Origin: Pseudomonas abietaniphila
GTDB taxonomy: Bacteria; Pseudomonadota; Gammaproteobacteria; Pseudomonadales; Pseudomonadaceae
DNA: 64,000 nucleotides
Assembly: GCF_039697315.1 (NCBI RefSeq)
Contig: NZ_CP155619.1
Span: 3,844,001 to 3,908,000, forward strand
Direction of reading: 5' to 3'
How positions within the stretch are numbered: the stretch's first letter is position 1; every line of letters starts with the position of its first letter. A program made the position numbers and the translations under genes. A model generated the notes under the pieces. The model did not search any database. It was not told where the DNA came from and was given only the letters and a program-made list of their open reading frames with translations. Shown piece by piece: positions 9,136 to 19,302 of this stretch.

Positions 9136-12100
9136 ATGCTTAACAAAGGATTGTTTCTGGCCTGCGCGCTGGTACTGCTCAGTGCCTGCGATTCCTCCAC
9201 GTCCGATAAACCTGCGCCTGCCCCGGCAACCCCGGCGGCGCCCGCGACGCAGCCTGCCGCCGCAGAGGCTGCCAAGCCCAAGCCCGCTGTCGACATTCCT
9301 GCGCTGAGCAAACGCTACGCCGGCCGTGAGCTGACGGTGGTCGATGTCTCGGAAATCCAGCTCGACGGCGCGAGTACGCTGTCGCTGAGTTTTTCGGTGC
9401 CGCTGAGCCCGGATCAGAAATTCGCGGAAAAGGTGCATCTGGTCGACAGCAAGGACGGCAAGGTCGACGGTGCCTGGGAGCTTTCAGACAGCCTGATGGA
9501 GCTACGACTGCGCCATCTGGAGCCCAAGCGCAAACTGGTCCTGACGATTGACCCTGGCCTGGCGGCCGTGAACAACAACACCCTGGCGGCTGAATATTCC
9601 GCGCGCCTGGAAACGTCCGATCTGCAGGCTACGGTCGGCTTCGCCAGTCGCGGCAGTCTGTTGCCGACTCGCCTGGCCGAAGGCCTGCCGGTCATTGCGC
9701 TGAACGTCGACAAGGTCGATGTCGAATTCTTCCGCATCAAGCCTGATTCTTTGCCCGCGTTTCTCAGTTCGTGGGAAGGTTCGTCCAGTCTGCAGAGTTA
9801 CGAATCCAAGGAACTGCTGCCCATGGCCGATCTGGTCTATGGCGGACGTTTCGACCTGAACCCTGTGCGCAACACCCGTGAAACCGTGTTGCTGCCGATT
9901 GCAGGGCTCAAGCCACTGCAACAACCGGGCGTTTACCTGGCGGTGATGCGCGCCTCTGGCACCTACAACTATTCGCAGCCCGCGACGCTTTTCACCCTCA
10001 GTGACATCGGGCTGTCCGCGCACCGTTACAGCAACCGGCTGGATGTGTTCACCCAGGCGCTGGAAGGCGGTAAAGCGCTGAACGGCGTGGACCTCGAACT
10101 GTATGACGACAAGGGCCGAGTGATCGGCCAGGGCAAAACCGACAATGCGGGCCACGCCGAACTGCCCTTGCCCGCCAAGGCAGAGGTGCTGCTCGCGCAT
10201 CAGGGCGAACAGACCAGCCTTCTGCGCCTGAACAGCGCCGCGCTGGACTTGGCCGAGTTCGACATCACCGGGCCGCAAGCGCACCCGTTGCAGTTCTTTA
10301 TTTTTGGCCCGCGCGATCTGTACCGCCCGGGTGAAACGGTATTGCTCAACGGCTTGTTGCGCGACAACGACGGCAAGCGGGTGAAACCACAGCCAATCAC
10401 CGTGGAAGTGCGCCGACCGGACGAGCAGGTCAGCCGCAAATTCGTGTGGGACGCTGACGCCACGGGCCTGTACCAATATCAGCTGCAATTGTCGGATGAG
10501 GCGCCCACAGGGCGTTGGCAACTGGTGTTCGACCTCGGCGACGGCAAGCCGCAGTTGTACGAGTTTCAGGTCGAGGATTTCCTTCCTGAGCGGATGGCCC
10601 TCGAACTCAAAGGCAGTGACACACCGCTGGCACCCGATGCGCCCTTCGATATCGCCATCAACGGCCGTTATCTCTATGGCGCGCCGGCGTCGGGCAACCG
10701 CCTGACCGGGCAGTTGTACGTAAGGCCGCTGCGAGAGGCGGTTCCCGCGCTGCCGGGTTATCAGTTCGGCTCGGTGACCGAGGAAGACCTCAAGCAGGAC
10801 CTTGAGGTTGAAGACAGCACACTGGATGCCAATGGCGATCTGGACCTGAGCATCGACAGTCAATGGGCCAAGGCGCGCTCGCCGCTGGAGCTTGTGCTGC
10901 AGGCCAGCTTGCAGGAGTCAGGCGGTCGGCCCATCACACGTCGCCTGACGCAGCCTGTCTGGCCCGCCGACACACTGCCGGGCTTGCGCGGCCTGTTCGA
11001 CGGCGAGGCCACCGATGGCGACGGCCCGGTTGAATTCGAAGTGCTGATGGCGGACGCCGAAGGCCACAAGCTGGCGGCCGACAACCTTAAAGTGCGGCTG
11101 ATCCGCGAGCGTCGTGACTACTACTGGAACTACTCCGACAGCGATGGCTGGAGCTATCACTACAACGAGAAATTCCTCAACCTGTCCGAAGAAACAGTCA
11201 GCGTGAAAAAAGACGCCACGGCGAAGATCAGCTTCCCGGTCGAGTGGGGCCCGTACCGCGTCGAGGTCGAAGACCCTGCCACCGGGTTGATCAGCAGCGT
11301 GCGTTTCTGGGCCGGTTATCGCTGGCAGGACAACGCCGAAGGCGGCGCCGTGCGGCCTGATCAGGTCAAGCTGGCGCTGGACAAACCCGCCTACGCCGAT
11401 GGCGACACGGCCAAAGTCACGGTGACGCCACCGAGCGCCGGTAAAGGCTATCTGCTGGTAGAGTCCAGCGACGGTCCACTGTGGTGGCAGGAGATCGACG
11501 TCCCGGCCGAAGGCAAAACCTTCGATATCCCGATGGACAAGCAATGGGCGCGTCACGATTTGTACGTCAGTGCGCTGGTGATCCGTCCGGGCGAGCGCAA
11601 GGCCAACGTCACGCCTAAACGCGCGGTGGGCGTGCTGCACTTGCCGCTGGATCGTTCTCAACGCAAGTTGGCGTTGACCGTGACGGCGCCGGAAAAGATG
11701 CGACCCAAGCAACCGCTCACGCTCAAGGTCAACGCGAAAAACGCCGACGGATCGATCCCCAAGGACGTACACGTGCTGGTCGCGGCGGTCGATGTCGGCA
11801 TTCTCAACATCACCGAGTACGCCACGCCGGATCCATTCGCCAGCCTGTTCGGGCGCAAAGAATATGGCGCTGACCAACTCGATATCTATGGGCAGTTGAT
11901 CGAGGCCGGACGCAACCGCCTTGCCAGTCTGGCGTTCGGTGGCGACGCCGCGCTGGCCAAGGGCGGAAAACGGCCTGAAACCAGCGTGACCATCGTTGCC
12001 CTGCAGAGCGCGCCGGTGACATTGAATGAGCAGGGCGATGCCGAAGTCAGCGTCGACATCCCTGATTTCAATGGTGAGCTGCGCATCATGGCGCAGGCCT

Positions 12101-14064
12101 GGACCGACGAGCGCTATGGCATGGCCGAAGCGAAAACCGTTGTCGCCGCGCCGTTGATTGCCGAGCTGTCGGCACCGCGCTTCCTGGCCGGTGGCGACCA
12201 GACCAAAGTGGTGCTGGACCTTTCGAACCTGTCCGGCAAAGCGCAGAAACTCAACGTGCAGGTCACTGCCGAAGGGCAGCTGAGCCTGGGTGAAGGTGAC
12301 GCAAGCAAATCCGTGAGTCTTACCCAGGGCCAGCGCACGACCTTGCAGATTCCGGTCAAAGCGCAGGGCGGATTCGGCCAGGGCGTGATCAAGGTCACGG
12401 TCAATGGCCTGGACCTGCCGGGCGAGAACCTGCCGGCCTTCAGTCGTGAGTGGACGATCGGCGTGCGCCCGGCGTATCCCGCCATGCTGCGGCAATACCG
12501 GGCCGTGCTGAAAGATCAGGTATGGAGTCTGCCAGAGGGTGCGCTTGAGGCGTTCGAGCCGGCAGGAAGAGAGGCATTACTGTCGGTGTCGAGCCGTCCG
12601 CCGCTGAACCTCGGCGAGCAGATTCGCGCGCTGAAGGCTTACCCCTACGGCTGCCTGGAGCAAACCACCAGCGGCCTGTATCCGTCGTTGTATGCCGATG
12701 CTGCAACCCTCAAGCGTCTGGGTCTGGAAGGCGAACCGGACGCGGTGCGCAAACGCAAAATCGAGCTGGGCATCGAGCGGTTGATCGGGATGCAGCGCTA
12801 CAACGGCAGTTTCGGCCTGTGGGGCGCCGACGGTGAAGAGGAATACTGGTTGACGGCGTACGTCACCGACTTCCTGCTGCGCGCCCGTGATCAGGGCTAT
12901 GCCGTGCCACCGGATGCGTTGAAAAAAGCCAACGAGCGTCTGCTGCGCTACTTGCAGGAACGCAATCAGATCGAGGTCAACTACAGCGAGAACGCCGACC
13001 ACACGCGCTTTGCGGTGCAGGCGTATGCGGGGCTTGTGTTGTCGCGCAGCCAGCAGGCGCCGTTGGGCGCGTTGCGTAGCCTGTTCGACCGTCGCACGGA
13101 CGCCCGCTCCGGATTGCCGTTGGTGCAACTGTCCATCGCGCTGGAGAAAATGGGCGACAAGCCTCGCGCCGATCAGGCCTTGCTGGCCGGGTTGGCGGCG
13201 GGCCGCAAAGCCAACGACTGGCTTGCCGATTACGGCAGTCCGTTGCGCGATCAGGCGTTGATTCTGTCCCTGCTGGAAGAGAACAAGCTGGCGGCGGACA
13301 AGGTCGAAGAGCGCTTGTTTGCGCTGTCCGATCAGGTGGCCGCCAGTCGGTATCTGTCAACGCAGGAGCGTAACTCACTGTTCCTGGCCGGGCGTGATCT
13401 GCTCGGCAAGCCGGAAGCCAAATGGGCGGCGACTCTGAACAGCGGCAGCAGCAACCGTGAACTGAGCAATGACCAGCCGGGCGTGAAGCTGGACAGTTCT
13501 GTGTTGGCGTGGCCGTTGACCGTGCAGAACACGGGCGGCGACACGCTGTATCAACAGATGACGATCTCCGGTTATCCATCGCAACCGCCTGCGGCCGGTG
13601 GTGAGAACCTGGCCATTCGCCGTGAGTACCTCGGGATGGATGGCGAGGCGCTGAACCTCAACGCCCTGAAGAGCGGCGAACTGGTGCTGGTGCACCTGGA
13701 GGTCAAAGCCAAGGAGCGGGTGCCGGATGCGCTGGTGGTGGACTTGCTGCCCGCCGGTCTTGAGATCGAAAACCAGAACCTGGCGCAAAGTGCGGCCAGC
13801 CTGGAAGACGCCAGCGAGTCGGTGAAGCAGTGGCGCGAGTCGATGGAAAACGCCGGGGTGAAACACCAGGAGTTCCGCGGCGACCGCTATGTTGCAGCCA
13901 TGGATCTTCAGGGGTTCAACACCGTGCACCTGCTGTACCTGGCCCGCGCCGTGACACCGGGTATCTACCGCGTGCCGCCGCCACAAGTGGAGTCGATGTA
14001 CCGGCCGAACTGGCAGGCACTGGGCGAAGCGCCTGCGCAGTTGGTGGTGAAAGGGAAGAAATAG
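9136..14064 (+). CDS. yfhM: Bacterial alpha-2-macroglobulin lipoprotein
   Basis: This 1642-residue lipoprotein (LLSAC, Cys18) is a thioester-containing bacterial alpha-2-macroglobulin of the E. coli YfhM type. A series of MG beta-sandwich domains fills residues about 40-1100. The thioester motif CLEQ is at Cys1173-Gln1176, in YPYGCLEQTTS, followed by the alpha-helical thioester domain (about 1170-1450) and the receptor-like C-terminal domain. Such proteins trap attacking proteases in the periplasm through the reactive thioester. They are normally paired with pbpC, which is found downstream here. A REP element and a small opposite-strand gene now separate the two. Length is in the usual range and the frame is intact. 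Confidence 0.93.
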   Translation: MLNKGLFLACALVLLSACDSSTSDKPAPAPATPAAPATQPAAAEAAKPKPAVDIPALSKRYAGRELTVVDVSEIQLDGASTLSLSFSVPLSPDQKFAEKVHLVDSKDGKVDGAWELSDSLMELRLRHLEPKRKLVLTIDPGLAAVNNNTLAAEYSARLETSDLQATVGFASRGSLLPTRLAEGLPVIALNVDKVDVEFFRIKPDSLPAFLSSWEGSSSLQSYESKELLPMADLVYGGRFDLNPVRNTRETVLLPIAGLKPLQQPGVYLAVMRASGTYNYSQPATLFTLSDIGLSAHRYSNRLDVFTQALEGGKALNGVDLELYDDKGRVIGQGKTDNAGHAELPLPAKAEVLLAHQGEQTSLLRLNSAALDLAEFDITGPQAHPLQFFIFGPRDLYRPGETVLLNGLLRDNDGKRVKPQPITVEVRRPDEQVSRKFVWDADATGLYQYQLQLSDEAPTGRWQLVFDLGDGKPQLYEFQVEDFLPERMALELKGSDTPLAPDAPFDIAINGRYLYGAPASGNRLTGQLYVRPLREAVPALPGYQFGSVTEEDLKQDLEVEDSTLDANGDLDLSIDSQWAKARSPLELVLQASLQESGGRPITRRLTQPVWPADTLPGLRGLFDGEATDGDGPVEFEVLMADAEGHKLAADNLKVRLIRERRDYYWNYSDSDGWSYHYNEKFLNLSEETVSVKKDATAKISFPVEWGPYRVEVEDPATGLISSVRFWAGYRWQDNAEGGAVRPDQVKLALDKPAYADGDTAKVTVTPPSAGKGYLLVESSDGPLWWQEIDVPAEGKTFDIPMDKQWARHDLYVSALVIRPGERKANVTPKRAVGVLHLPLDRSQRKLALTVTAPEKMRPKQPLTLKVNAKNADGSIPKDVHVLVAAVDVGILNITEYATPDPFASLFGRKEYGADQLDIYGQLIEAGRNRLASLAFGGDAALAKGGKRPETSVTIVALQSAPVTLNEQGDAEVSVDIPDFNGELRIMAQAWTDERYGMAEAKTVVAAPLIAELSAPRFLAGGDQTKVVLDLSNLSGKAQKLNVQVTAEGQLSLGEGDASKSVSLTQGQRTTLQIPVKAQGGFGQGVIKVTVNGLDLPGENLPAFSREWTIGVRPAYPAMLRQYRAVLKDQVWSLPEGALEAFEPAGREALLSVSSRPPLNLGEQIRALKAYPYGCLEQTTSGLYPSLYADAATLKRLGLEGEPDAVRKRKIELGIERLIGMQRYNGSFGLWGADGEEEYWLTAYVTDFLLRARDQGYAVPPDALKKANERLLRYLQERNQIEVNYSENADHTRFAVQAYAGLVLSRSQQAPLGALRSLFDRRTDARSGLPLVQLSIALEKMGDKPRADQALLAGLAAGRKANDWLADYGSPLRDQALILSLLEENKLAADKVEERLFALSDQVAASRYLSTQERNSLFLAGRDLLGKPEAKWAATLNSGSSNRELSNDQPGVKLDSSVLAWPLTVQNTGGDTLYQQMTISGYPSQPPAAGGENLAIRREYLGMDGEALNLNALKSGELVLVHLEVKAKERVPDALVVDLLPAGLEIENQNLAQSAASLEDASESVKQWRESMENAGVKHQEFRGDRYVAAMDLQGFNTVHLLYLARAVTPGIYRVPPPQVESMYRPNWQALGEAPAQLVVKGKK

Positions 14065-14082
14065 CAGATGCCGTGCGATCCC

Positions 14083-14233
14083 TTGTAGGAGCGTGGCTTG
14101 TCCCGCGATCGGCGACGAAGTCGTCGTAAATCCAGCGAATCCGGTGTCATAGACAGACCGCATACGCCGGATTCGCTGCCGGTTTCCGGCAGATCGTCTG
14201 GATGCGGCCCAGGCACAAGCCACGCTCCTACAA
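14083..14233. repeat. REP-type inverted repeat pair
   Basis: TTGTAGGAGCGTGGCTTG (14083-14100) and its inverted copy (about 14214-14233) flank about 110 bp. It lies just after the alpha-2-macroglobulin gene, between convergent genes. Confidence 0.9.
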
Positions 14234-14251
14234 GATCGGTGCTTCGTGTAC

Positions 14252-14545
14252 TTAATGAATAATCCAGCTCAACAACCACAACCCCAGAAACAGCCAGATG
14301 ATCCCCATGATGATCGAGGCGCGCATGAAGGCGCGGATGGCCGAGTACAGCAGCATCAGGCCGATGATCAGGGCGACGATGCTGATCAGCGAGGTGTCCA
14401 TGCCCAACGTGCGTGACAAGCCGTCGACGAAATTGCCACCGGCATGAGTGAACATGTTGAATAACCAGCTTAACCCGTCGACCACGAAGCGAATCACGGC
14501 CCCGATTACCTGGCCAAGCCATTCGAAAACGCTTTCTACCCGCAT
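14252..14545 (-). CDS. Small hydrophobic membrane protein, function unknown
   Basis: This 97-residue protein starts MRVESVFEWLGQVIG at an ATG preceded by AGGAAG at good distance. Residues about 8-30 are amphipathic and hydrophobic, and about 50-68 and 75-95 look like two membrane segments ending LSWIIH. I do not recognise the family. It is inserted on the opposite strand between the alpha-2-macroglobulin gene and pbpC. A longer open frame to 14716 would run into the REP element and is rejected. Confidence 0.7.
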   Translation of the reverse strand: MRVESVFEWLGQVIGAVIRFVVDGLSWLFNMFTHAGGNFVDGLSRTLGMDTSLISIVALIIGLMLLYSAIRAFMRASIIMGIIWLFLGLWLLSWIIH

Positions 14546-14678
14546 GTCTGCTTCCTGATGAAAGGGGTGGAACACAATAAAGACTGTTCGCTTTGGCTGT
14601 CGATGGGCGAGACGAGTTCCCTGAAGCATAAAGGCTGTTTGGCATGACGGGCAGATTTCTTGTGAGCAGATGCAGGCC

Positions 14679-14770
14679 CCTGTGGGAGCGAGCTTGCTCG
14701 CGAATGGGCCTCTCACTCAATGCCGGGTCGACTGATATGCCGCCTTCGCGAGCAAGCTCGCTCCCACAGG
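14679..14770. repeat. Perfect REP inverted repeat at the 5' end of pbpC
   Basis: A 25-base arm (14679-14703, beginning CCTGTGGGAGCGAGCTTGCT) is an exact inverse complement of 14746-14770, separated by 42 bp. It overlaps the upstream edge of the pbpC reading frame and so blurs its true start. Confidence 0.93.
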
Positions 14771-17126
14771 ATCGCGGTCTGCCGCACAGTGGATGGCAAC
14801 GGGCGAGACGAGCAGGGCGCTGGGTCATGGGCAGCCTGCTGCTGGTATGCCTGCTGCTCTGGCTCGCGGACCGGATCTGGCCATTGCCGCTGCCCAAGGA
14901 TGATATGGCGCGGGTGGTGCTCGCTGAAGACGGCACGCCGTTGTGGCGCTTCGCCGATGCCAACGGCGTGTGGCGTTACCCGGTGACGGTCGATCAGGTA
15001 TCGCCCTATTACCTCGAAGCGCTGCTCACCTACGAAGACCGCTGGTTCTATCAGCACCCCGGCGTGAACCCGATGTCGCTGGTGCGAGCGACCTGGCAGA
15101 ACCTCAGTGGCGGCCATGTGGTGTCAGGCGGCAGCACGTTGTCGATGCAGGTCGCGCGCTTGCTCGATCCCCATTCGCGCACGCTGCCGGGCAAGTTCCG
15201 CCAGTTATGGCGCACGGCACAGCTCGAATGGCATTTGTCCAAGCAGGAGATCCTCGGCCTCTACCTCAATCGCGCGCCGTTCGGTGGCACCTTGCAAGGC
15301 GTCGCGGCGGCCAGTTGGGCGTACCTCGGCAAGTCGCCACAACAGCTGACACGCGCCGACGCCGCGCTGCTCGCCGTCCTGCCGCAGGCGCCCAGTCGCT
15401 TGCGCCCGGATCGGCACCCTCAGCGCGCGCAGGCCGCGCGCGACAAAGTGCTGAGGCGTCTGGCCGAGTTCGGCGTGTGGCCGCAATCATCCGTCAATGA
15501 GGCGCTGGAGGAACCACTGTTGCTCGCGCCGCGACAGGAACCGAGTCTCGCACCGCTGCTCGCTCGACGACTCAATCGTCCGGACAGTCCGCCCTTGATC
15601 CGTACGGCACTGGATGCAGGATTGCAGCGTCGTCTCGAAGACCTGCTACTGGGTTGGCGTGCGCGGCTCCCGGAACGCACCTCGGCAGCGATTCTGGTGG
15701 TGGAAGCCGAGAGCATGGCGGTGCGCGCTTACGTCGGCTCTGTGGACATCGGCGATGCCAAACGCTTCGGTCATGTCGACATGGTCAGCGCGCTGCGATC
15801 ACCAGGCTCGACGCTCAAACCTTTTCTGTACGGCAAAGCGATGGACGCCGGGCTGATTCATTCCGAGTCACTGTTGCAGGACGTGCCGCGACGTTACGGC
15901 GATTACCGGCCGGGTAACTTCTCGTCAGGTTTCAACGGCGCGGTGGCGGCAAGTTCTGCCCTCTCGATGTCGCTCAATCTGCCTGCCGTGCAACTGCTCG
16001 AAGCCTATGGTCCCAAACGCTTTGCTGCCGAGTTGCGCAACGGCGGTGTGCCGCTGACCTTGCCGCCGCTGGCCGAACCGAACCTGGCGTTGATTCTCGG
16101 CGGCGCGGGCAGTCGGCTGGAGGATCTGGTGGGCGGCTACAGCGCGTTCGCGCGGGGCGGTCGCAGTGCCGACATCCGCTTGCAACCGGACGACCGTCTG
16201 CGTGACCGGCCGATGATGTCGCCGGGGCCGCGTGGATTATCCGGCGCATCCTCAGCGGCCAGTCGCGGCCCGATCTGGACCCGCATGCCGAGCTGGTTCA
16301 GCGTCCGCAACTGGCCTGGAAAACCGGCACCAGTTATGGCTTCCGGGATGCCTGGTCCATCGGGGTCGGGCCGAGGTTTTTGATTGGCGTGTGGATTGGC
16401 CGGCCAGACGGCACGCCGGTGCCCGGGCAGTTCGGACTGGCGTCGGCGGCGCCTCTGATGCTGCAGGTTCACGATCTGCTGGTGAACCGCGATGCTCAGC
16501 GCAACATCGTGCCGCCGATACTGCCGGTGCCGCTCAACGTGGGTGTGGCTGCCATCTGCTGGCCGTTGGGGCAACCGATGAGCAAGAGCGACCCCAACTG
16601 TCGGCGTCAGCGCTTTGCCTGGACGCTGGACGGCACCACGCCGCCGACCCTGCAAGCCACCGATCAACCGCTGGGGCTGGGGCTGCTGGAGAAAGTCTGG
16701 GTCAACGACAAGGGGTTGCGTGTCAGTGCGAGTTGTCCACAGGCTCAGGCTCGGGATATTGCGCTGTGGCCCGCGCCGTTGGAGCCCTGGCTAGCGAAAA
16801 GCGAGCGCAGAGAGGCACGCTTGCCGGCGGTCGATCCGGCCTGTCCGCCGGAAGCGCTTGGCCTGGCGGCGCCGCTGACGATTGTGGGGGTTCGCGAGGG
16901 CGATCAACTGCGTTTGCCGGCAGGCAGTCAGCAGCAGCTGCGTCTGAACCTGTCGGCGCTGGGAGGCAGTGGTCGACGGTGGTGGTTCATCGACGGAGCG
17001 CCGGTGGGCGACACCGCGAATCAGGGCAGCTACAACCACACGTTCACCCGGCTGGGTCGCTATCAACTGAGCGTGCTGGACGAAAGCGGCCAGACCGCGC
17101 GGGTGGAGTTCAGTGTGGTGGATTGA
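14734..17126 (+). pseudogene. pbpC: Penicillin-binding protein 1C, frameshifted
   Basis: PbpC is a class A murein synthase partner of the periplasmic alpha-2-macroglobulin. The first frame (to 16383) holds a membrane anchor (GSLLLVCLLLWLAD), the transglycosylase domain (EDRWFYQHPGVNP, SGGSTLSMQVARLL) and the start of the transpeptidase, with the catalytic serine in SPGSTLKP (codon 15808-15810). After MMSPG the frame is lost. Adding one G to the GGGG at 16224-16227 restores the expected GAAWIIRRIL, then WKTGTSYG (KTG box) and the C-terminal domain to 17126. The uncorrected product lacks the KTG box, so transpeptidation should fail. Start is uncertain: ATG 14734 lies in the REP repeat; ATG 14827 is the alternative. 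It may be a real mutation or a homopolymer sequence error. Confidence 0.88.
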
Positions 17127-17518
17127 GGGCGGCGCGCAGACCCCTGTGGGAGCGAATTCATTCGCGAATCGGTATTCCGGTCGACGACCGTTCACCGGTT
17201 GTACTTCCATGGCTGCACTGAGTGCCGGCGCACCTCGGCACCGAGTGCGATTTTTTTAGCCATCAAACCTATTCAATTACGACTATATAACTTTCGTCCG
17301 CAGACCGGTCTGTCCTGCTTTTAACCTGACCATATCATTGATTTACAGGGCTATTTATTCGGGCGGGTGCAGGCGTGCCTGTGTGTATATAAGTTGTTAA
17401 TACCAAGTTGTGAATTGCTCGAATCCTTCCCAACGCTTGTTATGACGCCATGGACAAGCGCTTTTCGGGTCATGCCGCAAAGCCAAAAAAACAATCGCGT
17501 TTTGGAAGGATTCTCCCC
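17127..17518. other. Upstream region of the collagen-like lipoprotein gene
   Basis: This 390-bp gap has a half REP (CTGTGGGAGCGAATTCATTC, about 17143-17162). An A+T-rich segment with little coding character follows, up to the next start. A perfect 12-bp palindrome lies at 17301-17312. No gene was found. Confidence 0.5.
17301..17312. promoter_or_regulatory. Perfect palindrome, possible operator
   Basis: CAGACCGGTCTG is a perfect 12-bp palindrome in the A+T-rich region about 210 bp upstream of the collagen-like lipoprotein start. It could bind a dimeric regulator. No known site is recognised. Confidence 0.3.
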
Positions 17519-19159
17519 ATGAAAACCCAAATGTTTTTCGCGACATCCGCATTGGCACTTGTTCTGGCAGTCAGCCTGGGCGGTTGCAGCAGTGGCGGTG
17601 GTGGTTCGAAAAGTCATGTCGATGGTTCGTCATCAGCGGGTACATCGGGAGGCTCCGCCAGTGACGGAAGTACCGATGGCAGCGGCACGGGTGGCACTGG
17701 CAGTACAGGCGGGACAGGCGGTGTTGCCGATGGCGGTACGGGTGGAACCGGTGGCACGGGCGGCACAGGGGGCACAGGCGGTGGTACCGGAGGAACTGGC
17801 GGCGGCGGGGTAGGGACCCCGGTGGTGCGTTCGACCACCGCCCAGACCAGCATCAATCTGGGGAATGTGCTCGGCCAGGTCGGCGATGCGGTGGTCGGCG
17901 TCGGAGATGCCGTGTCTTCGGTGCCACTCGCAGGCAACACGGATCTGACGTCTGGCGCAGGTGGTCTGTTGTCCTCGGCTGGCACGGCTGTCAACAGCGT
18001 TGGCGACGGACTGGTGAAAGGTTTGGGGACCCTGGGCACCGACAGCAACTCCCTGGGCGTGACACTCTCCAGCGTCGGCACCGCGACAGGCGACCTGGGC
18101 GGCGGCGTTTCTTCCCTCGGTACCGGCGTGACGAAATTTGCCAGATCCTCAACGATTGAACAGGTGCCGCTGGTGGGTACGGTGGTCGCAGGGGCTGGTG
18201 GCCTGGTTGATGGCGTCGGGCAAAAAGTCACCATGTTGGGCGACACCCTGAGCGCCGCGACCACCAGCGGTCCACTCGGATCTGCGACGAAAGCGATAGG
18301 CGACAAGCTGGTGCCAGTCGTGTCGATGCTGGAATCGACCACTGACAAAGTGGGCGATGCCACAGGGTTAGGCGCGCCTGTCAATGGCTTGCTGCAAAAC
18401 GCCAAAGGCACGCTCAACAATCTCGGCAGTACGCTGCAAAACGGCGCTGCGAATAACCCGGTCACCGCTGGGCTTGGCGGATCGCTGGGCGGGTTGGGCG
18501 ATGTGGCAGGCACGGCCGCGGGCTATCTGCAGGCCGGTGCGGGCACCGGTGGCAGCGTCGGGTTGCCAGGGTTGCCAGGGTTGCCGGGTGTACCGGGGCT
18601 GCCGGGTGTACCAGGGCTTGGCGGCGGATTGCTGGAAAACGTCGGTGGTGTCGTGGTCGCTGCTGGCACAGGTCTGACTGGAGGTTCCGGCAACACCGTG
18701 GTCGGTCTACTGGGTCTGAATGCCAGTAATGGCGGGGCGACGATAGCCTCTCTTGGTCCGATCCTTGGCGGCAATGGGGTGCCCAATACCGCACTTGGTG
18801 CACCGATCGCAGCGCTGACCACGAACGTGTCGGCTGCGGTGGGCCCGGTGATCAACAACGTCACCAGCGTGACCCAGAACATCGGTGCATCGACGGGGCT
18901 CGGTGGGCCTGTCAGCGGTCTGCTCGGGCAGGTCGGTAATGCGGTGAGCGGTGTGGGTAACCAGATCGCAAACGCGAGCGCCAATCCGGTCGCGGCGACA
19001 GCAGGTGCGACGGTTTCAAGTGTGGGCAATACGGTGGTGCACACCGGCGGTGTGGTCAATGGCGGCGGCGCGTCGGCCGGTGGTATCGGCGGGCTGCTCA
19101 ACGGGGTAACAGGCGCTTTAGGCGGTGGTTTGGGTGGAGCGTTGGCTAACCGTAAGTAA
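17519..19159 (+). CDS. Glycine-rich collagen-like surface lipoprotein
   Basis: This 546-residue protein has a lipoprotein signal (lipobox SLGGC, Cys23) and is extremely rich in Gly, Ser, Thr, Val and Ala. Residues about 30-98 are Gly-Ser/Gly-Gly-Thr repeats. Residues about 345-365 hold a short collagen-like run of LPG/VPG triplets. Two related blocks, TGLGAPVNGLL (about 281) and TGLGGPVSGLL (about 459), suggest internal duplication. The body is low-complexity, probably amphipathic. ATG 17519 follows GAAGGA; the upstream frame from 17450 is not needed. The next gene encodes a TpsB transporter, so this is its candidate cargo, although it lacks the usual TPS secretion domain. It is probably an adhesin or matrix protein. 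Confidence 0.8.
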   Translation: MKTQMFFATSALALVLAVSLGGCSSGGGGSKSHVDGSSSAGTSGGSASDGSTDGSGTGGTGSTGGTGGVADGGTGGTGGTGGTGGTGGGTGGTGGGGVGTPVVRSTTAQTSINLGNVLGQVGDAVVGVGDAVSSVPLAGNTDLTSGAGGLLSSAGTAVNSVGDGLVKGLGTLGTDSNSLGVTLSSVGTATGDLGGGVSSLGTGVTKFARSSTIEQVPLVGTVVAGAGGLVDGVGQKVTMLGDTLSAATTSGPLGSATKAIGDKLVPVVSMLESTTDKVGDATGLGAPVNGLLQNAKGTLNNLGSTLQNGAANNPVTAGLGGSLGGLGDVAGTAAGYLQAGAGTGGSVGLPGLPGLPGVPGLPGVPGLGGGLLENVGGVVVAAGTGLTGGSGNTVVGLLGLNASNGGATIASLGPILGGNGVPNTALGAPIAALTTNVSAAVGPVINNVTSVTQNIGASTGLGGPVSGLLGQVGNAVSGVGNQIANASANPVAATAGATVSSVGNTVVHTGGVVNGGGASAGGIGGLLNGVTGALGGGLGGALANRK

Positions 19160-19269
19160 ACAGTGCTGGGCAGTGTGAGAACTATTGCGAGTTTGTTTTC
19201 CGTAATGATGTGTTCTTTCTCCGGCTAACTTTGGTAGCGACTTTCCATACAACGCCTACGCTTGTTTCA

Positions 19270-19302
19270 GACAGGGGAGTCGGATGATCCCCTGTCTTTT
19301 TT
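19270..19302 (+). terminator. Rho-independent terminator between collagen-like gene and TpsB gene
   Basis: A perfect 8-bp stem (GACAGGGG / CCCCTGTC) with an 11-base loop is followed by six T residues. It lies 110 bp after the lipoprotein stop and 44 bp before the TpsB start. It shows that transcription is at least partly separated, and it argues against a TpsB start at 19262. Confidence 0.88.

Noticed and set aside
8826..9311. Upstream extension of the MATE gene
   Set aside because: The frame stays open into the alpha-2-macroglobulin gene and a REP element, but the natural MATE N-terminus starts at 8825 and the extra 160 residues have no family match.
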